Source: Stachybotrys elegans
Taxonomy: Eukaryota > Ascomycota > Sordariomycetes > Hypocreales > Stachybotryaceae
Direction: 5' to 3'
Length of the DNA stretch: 64,000 bases
Assembly: GCA_020746835.1 (NCBI GenBank)
Contig: JAGPNK010000021.1
Location: forward strand, 186,001-250,000
Shown: piece after piece, positions 57,145 through 64,000 of the stretch
Position numbering within the stretch: the first letter of the stretch is position 1
How the letters are laid out: each line of letters starts with the position of its first letter
Notes under the pieces: model-generated
The model's database searches: none
The model's input: only the letters and a program-made list of their open reading frames with translations
Told to the model about the DNA's origin: nothing
Program-made: the position numbers and the translations under genes

Positions 57145-57282
57145 GTTTGAGCTAGGACGAAGGATCCTTTACAACACAAGGACCATCAGGGGGATGACCT
57201 GACTTTCTCCCCCCGTCACCCTCCACGAAAAGATTTGAGGCCATCATCAACCCTACGCCTTTTCCCTCATCTCACAATCGCA

Positions 57283-59406
57283 ATGACATCCATCGAAACA
57301 CCGACAGCAAACCCTCTCAAGAAACCTCTTCTCCACCAGGATGACTCTTCCAATACAATCAGCATCCCGAAACCCCAACTCAGGGCCGACACGCAGAAGG
57401 TCGAGGAGAAGGGCACGACCATGGTCCCAGAGCAGCCGTCCCGCCTCTACTGGGTGCGCTCACTCGTCCTGATCTTTATCCCGTCTATAGTCACAGCCTA
57501 CTTCGGAGTCATCTGGATCCACCTCCTGCAAAACAGCGTCCACGACGAAGCCGCCCAGTACCGCACCTACTCGGGATCTCTAATCTTCTACTCGTGGTTC
57601 ATTATCGGTGTCTTTGGCCTGTCGTGGGCAAAGTTCGGGCTCGTTGGCATCGAGGCGTCTATGCTCCGCTCGCGGTTCTGGGGCGCGCCCAACCTCGTGG
57701 TACTGTTAATGCACTCTAACAGCACCTGGAGTAGCCCGTCTGGCTGGGTTAATGCTATTATCAATCGCGAGTTCCACCGGTTATGGTGCCTGCTTGCTTT
57801 CCTGAGCCTCCTCCCGTTTATCGCCCTCCCGCTATCTGGTCTTGTCTTTGAGATTAGTGATGGGTATATCAGCACATCAGACGCCCCCTTGGTTATCGGA
57901 CGGAATATCTCTACTTTCAATAGGAGATACGATGCTATCACTGCTAGGACTTATGCAAGTTCAGCCCCCGCACTGGCAGCATGGCTAACTGCATCCGCCC
58001 CGGTTATACCTGGAATCGGAATCCTCTTTACCAGCGAATCTATCGACCGGTCCAAGCACTCCTCCTTCGAGCGTCTGCCTAATAGCCTGTCCCTGACCGA
58101 GCCTATGCCTGACCTGTTTCTCACACCACAACCCGATAAGCCAGTATCGGGTAAGGCGTGGGGCCTCCGCATCAAGTATAACTGCTCAACCGTGCAATCC
58201 GTATCCCAATTCACAATCCTGAGCCAGAAATCAGCCTCCTCAGTCACCAGCAATGGCGAAGATAATGCGATCAGACTCCGAACTCCTTCGGGGGATACTA
58301 TCGCCCTGTGGTCCAGCTTGAACACCGTGGACAGTGCGGGAATCAATTTCCACAATACTCAGGCGTATTTCGAGGTCGGGACAAGGGCCCCGCTGCTGCT
58401 GCCGAATGAGACGGACTATTACGACGGATATAATCACGAGTTTGAAGCGGATGAGGGCGACGCCTCGCAGGTATTCGAGTATGCCATGTGGCAGCTCCGC
58501 GTAGATACCTTGGCCGACAACTCTCGCGAGCGCTTCAACAACACCGTCGAGCCCTCCATCGAAGGGATAGGCTCTCCAATCGTCAAAAGAGACAACGGTA
58601 CCTATGTCTTGAACGACACCTTCTTCACCATCGAGGAAGGCATAATCGAATCCGGTTTTTTGAACAAGACGATTGGAGCCCCCATCTTCACCCTATCCGA
58701 CCTTATCAGGGGATCTTCTTTTGGCCGCCTGCTTGACGTCGCCCCCCCCATCGGAGTCCGGTGCGTCTCGTCCTCTGATCTTGGGACCGCGGAACTGGAC
58801 GGCATAACCTCCACCTTCCGCAGCTTCCAGCGGTCCAGCCCTGAACTTGATACGTCGAATTTCTTCACCGGCGCCTTGCGCTTCGGCAGGACGACCCAGT
58901 ATATGCTGGACGGCCAGTACTTCCAGCATTACCAGTCAGGGGGCTTACCCGGAGCCGTGCCCGGCCGCATTGAAGAGAGCAGACGGTTCGAGCAGTTCGT
59001 CGATCAGGACTCCCTCCTCCGCTCCGTGAACCTCGCCTACGCCCTCGACGCCTCGAACCTCATGTTCGACTCCACGTCGAACTTCAAGGGGTGGACTGAG
59101 CCGGGGCTAACGGCCTCGCGCGAGGGCAGGATTCTGACCGTGGCCTCGCTTATTCCAGGCGCCGCAGTGGGGCATCTTGTCCTCGCGCTCTTCTGCGTGT
59201 GGGCGGCGCTGTCGGCGGGGCTGGGGCTGTGGTATGGGTTCCGGAGGAGGCCGGCCGACAGGCTGGATGGGTACGTTATGCTGCGCAAGGGCGCGGACAT
59301 GGCGGCCGATCTCACGGAGAATAACGATTTCATGGGCGGGAAGCCGTATCACGATAGCGGGACGTTGGCGGCGTTGCCGGGTAATGTTTTGGGTGCGAAG
59401 AACTGA
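57283..59406 (+). CDS. Multi-pass membrane protein of unknown function
   Basis: Intronless gene for a 707-residue membrane protein. An N-terminal cytosolic segment of about 58 residues precedes helices near SLVLIFIPSIVTAYFGVIWI, SLIFYSWFIIGVFGLSW and LWCLLAFLSLLPFIALPLSGL. A large extracellular region of roughly 430 residues follows, with several N-glycosylation sites (NCS, NET, NGT, NDT, NKT). One C-terminal helix (VGHLVLALFCVWAALSAGL) ends the protein with a short cytosolic tail. The layout resembles other fungal membrane proteins of unknown function, including the DUF3433 group, but the family landmarks are not clearly present. Codon use is GC-rich compared with the AT-rich flanks. The start codon is the first ATG; the frame opens earlier only from a non-ATG codon. 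Confidence 0.75.
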   Translation: MTSIETPTANPLKKPLLHQDDSSNTISIPKPQLRADTQKVEEKGTTMVPEQPSRLYWVRSLVLIFIPSIVTAYFGVIWIHLLQNSVHDEAAQYRTYSGSLIFYSWFIIGVFGLSWAKFGLVGIEASMLRSRFWGAPNLVVLLMHSNSTWSSPSGWVNAIINREFHRLWCLLAFLSLLPFIALPLSGLVFEISDGYISTSDAPLVIGRNISTFNRRYDAITARTYASSAPALAAWLTASAPVIPGIGILFTSESIDRSKHSSFERLPNSLSLTEPMPDLFLTPQPDKPVSGKAWGLRIKYNCSTVQSVSQFTILSQKSASSVTSNGEDNAIRLRTPSGDTIALWSSLNTVDSAGINFHNTQAYFEVGTRAPLLLPNETDYYDGYNHEFEADEGDASQVFEYAMWQLRVDTLADNSRERFNNTVEPSIEGIGSPIVKRDNGTYVLNDTFFTIEEGIIESGFLNKTIGAPIFTLSDLIRGSSFGRLLDVAPPIGVRCVSSSDLGTAELDGITSTFRSFQRSSPELDTSNFFTGALRFGRTTQYMLDGQYFQHYQSGGLPGAVPGRIEESRRFEQFVDQDSLLRSVNLAYALDASNLMFDSTSNFKGWTEPGLTASREGRILTVASLIPGAAVGHLVLALFCVWAALSAGLGLWYGFRRRPADRLDGYVMLRKGADMAADLTENNDFMGGKPYHDSGTLAALPGNVLGAKN

Positions 59407-60877
59407 AATTCGTGCGGGTTTTTTTGCCGGGGTGGCAACCGTCGCAGATCTGCCGCAAACCGTCCTCGAGACATTGGAGCTTTTCAGCGCCGGTAGCTCA
59501 GGTCGGAGGTTCTCAACGAAAAACGGCGAAAGTCTGCGGGCAAAGGAATTGTGAGCTTGATTTGCTTTGAGCTAGGAAGGGCCCGAATGATGACGGCGAT
59601 GTTCTATGTCTTCGAAGGAAGTGTGAATGGTCCAGATACCTGAAGCTGCGAGGCTGATGCCTCTCTCTCATCTCTCACATGCCACATGCCGATGCTGTCA
59701 CTCGGCCTTGGCTGCCACTATCCGTCGATATAGTGCGTGTACCTTGTGCTCACATCACCTCGCAGTCCACATTCGACGAGCTGCCTGCCCCCGCAGGTAC
59801 CTCGTACACATTTTCAGACGTATCAGCCCAAGTTGGCCTCGGTAGGCAGGCACCTCGTTCTTATCCCGCCAATCTTCACCAACATTCATGGATGGAGACC
59901 ACGACTCAATCATATCCAACACAATGTACCTACCTACTTGCTATATATAGGCCCTGATCTTAAACACAGGATGATAGTAATCCTATTGTTAGTCCTACGC
60001 TAAGATAAATAAAAATCTAATACTTATCCCTTTCTAGCTTAGCAGCCTACTTTCTTAAGTAAAACTAGACATTAGGTAAGGTTATTTAGATATTATAATA
60101 TATCTTTTTTAGTCTCTTTATGTAATAGCCCTTATAGCTACTATAATATCTATTTGGTTTATTTTTTTAGTAGATTTTTAGCTAAAGGCTTAGCGCTATA
60201 GTGTACTGCTAAGCTATCAGCCAATTCATCATCCCACACACACGTCCCTTGGTACTTATGTACCCTAATCATCAGCCAAAAAGATCATCCTGTGTTTAAG
60301 ATCAGGGCCATACACAGCATCAGCTAATATTCGGCCACTGCTCAACTCCAATCTCCATCACTGTGCTAAATCGGGTCGAGTGCTAGACCAGCATATACAA
60401 TTCATGCCCTGCACTTACCCATCATCTATCCATCCATTTCGGGGACAATCCATCTATTGTTTGCCTATTCATCGTAATACTTGCTTCTTCTCATAGCTTC
60501 CTCCTATCCATCCTCAAGAAGCGCCAATGCCCATGCCAGGCACACATTGTGGGTTGTAGCCCATGCAGCCTCCCATTGGCTTGGCATTGCTTTGTGTCAG
60601 TGCTATTTCGTCCCATCGCATCCTTCCACACAACGAGGTCATTCTCATCGGCCTCCCGGATGAACCCGTTTTTTTGCCTGCCTCTTTGTCGCCGCCTCTC
60701 CTCGCCTCGCGCTGTCGTAGACAAGATGTCGATACTTCGCGCTTCCTTGCTGGGTTTTGCAACTCGTATTCGTGATCCTGCCTGTCGCGAGGTAGGCATC
60801 CGAGGTAGCAAATTACTCACTCAGTAGGAAACCGCTAGACCATGGATGTGCAACACCACGGTTTGGGGCATCTTAAA
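59407..60877. other. Intergenic region with AT-rich tract
   Basis: 1.5 kb without a supported gene. Its middle part (about 59998-60230) is strongly AT-rich and lies inside the inverted-repeat element. The right part has many short overlapping ORFs with no signature. Confidence 0.55.
59950..60309. mobile_element. Second MITE-like element with 26-bp inverted ends
   Basis: A 360-bp element with perfect 26-bp terminal inverted repeats: left 59950-59975 starting GGCCCTGATCTTAAACACAG, right 60284-60309 its exact reverse complement. Both ends are flanked by ATA, a possible 3-bp target duplication. The centre is very AT-rich and encodes nothing, as expected for a non-autonomous element decayed by C-to-T mutation such as RIP. 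Confidence 0.75.
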
Positions 60878-62602
60878 TTAAGCCTCGTTTTTTTCTCCAG
60901 ATGTTATAACCCAACCGCCGCCACTGGTACTCTTTACCGCTGTCCACCTTTTATCCATCACTTCGCGCCTCAATTTTCCATTCTCACGAATGCCTCCGTG
61001 ATCCCCAATGTCACCACGGATATTCGCGGCAATGTTCAACAGCTCGCTATCGTTCAACATGTCAGCCATTGACAAGAGACCGTGGGGCTCCTCCGTTAAA
61101 ATGGAAGGGCTCTTCTCAAGATGGAAAAACAGAAAAATGACCGAGAACAGTGTCACAGCTAAAAATGCAAGCACAGTATATGCCACCCACGGCACAACAA
61201 ACAGTCTTGTTGTGGGTATATAGGCTACCCCGGTACTCAGTTCGGGTTCTGAAAGAAACCCAAAGCCATGCATGGCAATCACGTTCAGATAGACAGTGGT
61301 GAAGACCCGAGGGATTGCCTCCATGAGTATTTCTGAGTCGAGCATACTTGTCGGATTCAGCCTTTGCGCATAGTATAATATCACACTGCCCATGTTTGAC
61401 GTTGACCATTTGACTTGAGGGTTGAAGGTGGTTGGCTGAAGGATACCCTGCTCAAAGACCCGCCATAACCCCAACCGCTCGCGATTAGGATCGCCTGTCT
61501 CTGTGAAGGACTCTATCACTGGACGGCCAGATGACGAAGATATCGTCAAGGTTCCGTTTGCTTGCCTGTAGCCAGTGGCACACGAAATGACAGAAATATT
61601 GTCAAGTCGGTTGGGCGCCGAAGCAGAGTACGAGGCAGCAGTAAAGACGAAGCGGCTGTAATATGCGCTGGAGGAGCACCCCAGCTCTACTGTTGTTTTG
61701 AAGTATGTTGCCTGGCTTTCATTGACGCCGAAGGTCTGCTGGAAATCGCAGCCTCTATCGCGTCCAGTCACAGTGACGCCATCTCCATTCGTCCTCATTA
61801 TGTAGTCGGCTTGTAGTTGGCAATTGAGATAAGCTGAATACGCTGTGGTATTTGCTGCCAGGACTCTTCCGGAATCGGAAGCCAAGTCGGCGGAAAATGG
61901 ACGGAATGCTTGGTCCTGATCTGCCCAATCCACGCTATGGCCTCCGTAGAGCAAATTCGCTGACACTGTATCGAACACTGGTCTCCAATCGATGGTCGAA
62001 TTGATTTGGTCTTCCTGGAAACTGGTGTTGTATGCGATTGGAATATCCTCCGCTACCATCACGGCTTGTGCCACAAAGAGGCGTGCAGCAAGGGGGGCGA
62101 TGGCGTAGGTAAGCAACACAGACAGCAGAGTCGTTGCTCCGACGGTAAAATGAGACTTGCGGAATGCCCCCCACCAACGCCAAATGCTGGCAACGACGCG
62201 GTAGTCGAGGAGGATAGAGAGGCTCGCGCCAGCACCTTGTTCCTTACGGAGTTCAACGTACGGCTGACGCTCAGCGAGAGCCCCGGCCATCCAAGCCCAA
62301 TATGCGCCGAACAGAGCAAAAATAAAGCTGGGAAAAGACGTCCAAAGCACGCCGAGATCCCATGGAGCATTGATGCCATCCGAGCCATTACCCGTGCTGC
62401 GAGACGGTGTGGTGACAAATCCATTCTTCTTAGATGATATGATTGTCAGCGAAATAATGGTTATGACAAGAGCAATATCGACGAAGCCGAAGAAGAGAAG
62501 GGAGGGCCATCGCAAGCAGGCTGACAGCCATCCAAATGTTTCTCTGGACTGCGCGGGATAACGAGAATATTGCGAAGACATCTTCTCACAACCGGCGTGC
62601 AT
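60878..62602 (-). CDS. DUF3433-like membrane protein
   Basis: Intronless gene for a 574-residue membrane protein (567 if the ATG at 62581 is used). It resembles one half of the DUF3433 fold found twice in the gene at 31191-35083: two N-terminal helices (LLFFGFVDIALVITIISLTII and SFPSFIFALFGAYWAWM), the landmark RQPYVELRKEQGA, then WRWWGAFRKSHFTVGATTLLSVLL. A large extracellular loop follows with N-glycosylation sites and paired cysteines. A late helix VPWVAYTVLAFLAVTLFSVIF leads to a cytosolic tail. Function unknown. Two genes of this kind about 27 kb apart may be diverged copies. Confidence 0.75.
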   Translation of the reverse strand: MHAGCEKMSSQYSRYPAQSRETFGWLSACLRWPSLLFFGFVDIALVITIISLTIISSKKNGFVTTPSRSTGNGSDGINAPWDLGVLWTSFPSFIFALFGAYWAWMAGALAERQPYVELRKEQGAGASLSILLDYRVVASIWRWWGAFRKSHFTVGATTLLSVLLTYAIAPLAARLFVAQAVMVAEDIPIAYNTSFQEDQINSTIDWRPVFDTVSANLLYGGHSVDWADQDQAFRPFSADLASDSGRVLAANTTAYSAYLNCQLQADYIMRTNGDGVTVTGRDRGCDFQQTFGVNESQATYFKTTVELGCSSSAYYSRFVFTAASYSASAPNRLDNISVISCATGYRQANGTLTISSSSGRPVIESFTETGDPNRERLGLWRVFEQGILQPTTFNPQVKWSTSNMGSVILYYAQRLNPTSMLDSEILMEAIPRVFTTVYLNVIAMHGFGFLSEPELSTGVAYIPTTRLFVVPWVAYTVLAFLAVTLFSVIFLFFHLEKSPSILTEEPHGLLSMADMLNDSELLNIAANIRGDIGDHGGIRENGKLRREVMDKRWTAVKSTSGGGWVITSGEKNEA

Positions 62603-63111
62603 ACATTACAAGGGTAAGAAGAATGAAGAATGGAATTGCACACTTTGCTATGTTTTTAAGGAGTCTGCGTGGCTTGTCGTAAGCGCTACTAAGAAGCGTC
62701 GAGTCCATGTTTACTTAAACGTGATTTGAACATGACTTGAGCATGAGCTGAACATGATTGCAACCTTGTCGCCTTCGCCCTCCCCTCCCCCAAGGTCTCG
62801 AACCGCCCATCTCCACTTAGGTCTATTTTTTGGGCTATTTTTGGCCAAGCCGCTGTGAACGTTGCAGCTTTCTTTTATGGTGTTTGACCGGCGTGCCAAT
62901 AGTGCCAAAGCCACAGCAAGGGCAATGTTGCTTGTCCTCCGTGACTGGTTGAATCAATTCAACTCTAAACTGATGTAGCATGTTAGCATTGTCAATATGC
63001 ATGAGTCGACCGGTCGAGGATGGCACGTGCTTGCCGGCGCCCTACAAATGAGACGCAGCACCCACGACACACCGATAACGAAGCTTCGCTTGGCCTTGAA
63101 ACTACCTCGAC
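62603..63111. other. Intergenic stretch between divergent genes
   Basis: 509 bp holding both promoters. Nothing else recognised. Confidence 0.45.
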
Positions 63112-64000
63112 ATGTCATCCATCACTCTGTTCCTCGTGGTTCTGCTTGGTGCCCTTGGTGTCTCCGGTGCAGCCTCCCCAAGCGCCACTGTCTGTGTCGG
63201 CGAAACCTCACAGCTCCCTCAATGTGACCAAGCCAGTTCAATTGTCTTGAGCTGCAACAATCTGTCAAGACAAGAAACTATTGACTGCTTTTGTACACAG
63301 GAGCTATTGGATGACTTAATAGGGTCGGTTCTTCATTCAATTTGCTGGAAGTGACGCAACGATTGACTTCAACAGATGCAAGGAAGAAATGAGGCAATGC
63401 GCTTGGGGGAACGACTTTGACAGCGCAATCGATGATGAGATTTCCAGCTGGCGAGATGCCTGTGGCCCTTACTTGTCAACTGATATTACCACCGCAACCG
63501 CTGCCGACCCAACAGCGACACTGGATGTAGATGTGTGTCTGCCGTACGCAGAAAGTTGCGCACAGCGCAGCCAGTCGGTCACCTCTTGCATTTCTGAACA
63601 CACCCAAGAAGCGGCATTGACTAGCTGCCGCTGTCAAAGTTCTATAATCGCTCTTGCCTCGGCGTGCGAGCTTGACTTGCCTACATTGTGCCTCGGAGAG
63701 ACTCCCATAACTACGAATGTTTGGGAATTCCGTAACTGCGATGCGGAAATTCCCCCCCGGACCTCAGCTGTGAGTCCCTCTCAAAACCACCAGACACGGT
63801 ACTTACCCTCTCAAAGACTTCAGCTCAGGTCACCTCGGACGTAATCGCTTCAAATACGATCACCAGAGCCCCGTCAGGCTCTGGCAATGACGCATCATCA
63901 ACCTTAGAATTCGGCCCAGTCTCAGCGACCAGCACTACTACTGCGGGTGCGGCTTCATTCCAACGGGGGGGACCAGAAGAGAGCAGATGTTTGCTGCTTT
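63112..64000 (+). CDS. Cysteine-rich, Ser/Thr-rich surface protein, 3' end missing
   Basis: Secreted protein whose C-terminus lies beyond the window. Exons 63112-63323, 63376-63769 and 63829 to the edge, with introns of 52 (GTCGGT donor) and 59 bp. A signal peptide (MSSITLFLVVLLGALGVSGA) leads. The mature part has about fifteen cysteines in two modules: the first around CDQASSIVLSCNN and DCFCTQELL, the second around VCLPYAESC, SCISEH, SCRCQSS and LCLGET. Spacing resembles but does not match the eight-Cys CFEM domain. Exon 3 begins a Ser/Thr/Ala-rich stretch (SATSTTTAGAASF) of the kind that precedes GPI anchors. A cell-wall protein is likely; the function is unknown. Confidence 0.68.

Larger units (their letters stand above)
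54713..57282. other. Repeat-rich, partly AT-rich intergenic region
   Basis: 2.6 kb with no gene. It contains a degenerate direct repeat, an 18-base C run, a 15-bp tandem pair at 55552-55581, the palindrome-rich inverted-repeat element and a short tandem array, listed separately. AT-rich tracts near 56520-56620 suggest mutated repeats. Confidence 0.6.

Overview
The window is nuclear DNA of a filamentous ascomycete, most likely a sordariomycete (Hypocreales-like by protein style; this is an inference, not a search result). Genes are scattered singly on both strands. They carry short GT-AG introns of about 43-90 bp with CTRAY-type branch sites and CAG/TAG acceptors. The families present are typically fungal: HET, 2EXR, DUF3433, fungalysin, tannase, UGA-free standard code. 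No operons, viral genes or CRISPR arrays are visible. I rebuilt most genes from exon-intron joins that stay in frame across every splice; coordinates given are start codon to stop codon.

Layout. 1-5 kb: a truncated GH5 mannanase and an M36 fungalysin. 5-11 kb: an AadA-like nucleotidyltransferase, an M43 metalloprotease and a full-length beta-lactamase-like gene broken by three nonsense codons. 11-19 kb: a tannase/feruloyl esterase, a hidden 106-residue four-cysteine secreted protein, a larger orphan cysteine-rich secreted protein and an AA14-like copper protein with an N-terminal histidine. 20-25 kb: a GH29 fucosidase and an orphan secreted TIM-barrel-like glycosidase. 26-31 kb: a Nudix hydrolase, a HET-domain protein and a truncated RelA/SpoT-like ORF. 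31-35 kb: a 1234-residue DUF3433 membrane protein. 36-45 kb: a secreted LVIVD/choice-of-anchor-type protein, a But2-like secreted protein, a peroxisomal acyl-CoA oxidase, a Rei1-like zinc-finger protein and a secreted five-blade propeller glycosidase. 45-55 kb: a secreted gamma-glutamyltranspeptidase, a 2EXR protein, a hidden four-exon small gene, a trypsin and a tyrosinase. 55-60 kb: a repeat-rich, partly AT-rich stretch with two MITE-like elements around a membrane protein. 61-64 kb: a second DUF3433 protein and the start of a cysteine-rich, Ser/Thr-rich surface protein that runs off the end.

Function. About half of the genes have N-terminal signal peptides: three protease families, several carbohydrate-active enzymes, an esterase, a tyrosinase, a GGT and orphan cysteine-rich proteins. 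The region therefore reads as a secretome-rich accessory region, consistent with a saprotroph or pathogen that feeds on plant or animal tissue. Housekeeping-type genes (acyl-CoA oxidase with a PTS1, Rei1-like) are interspersed. There is no biosynthetic core enzyme and no convincing multi-gene system with a shared mechanism. The most unusual items are the triple-nonsense beta-lactamase-like gene, the bacterial-type AadA-like gene, two small genes made of tiny exons, the palindrome-rich MITE and the N-terminal RelA/SpoT-like fragment.
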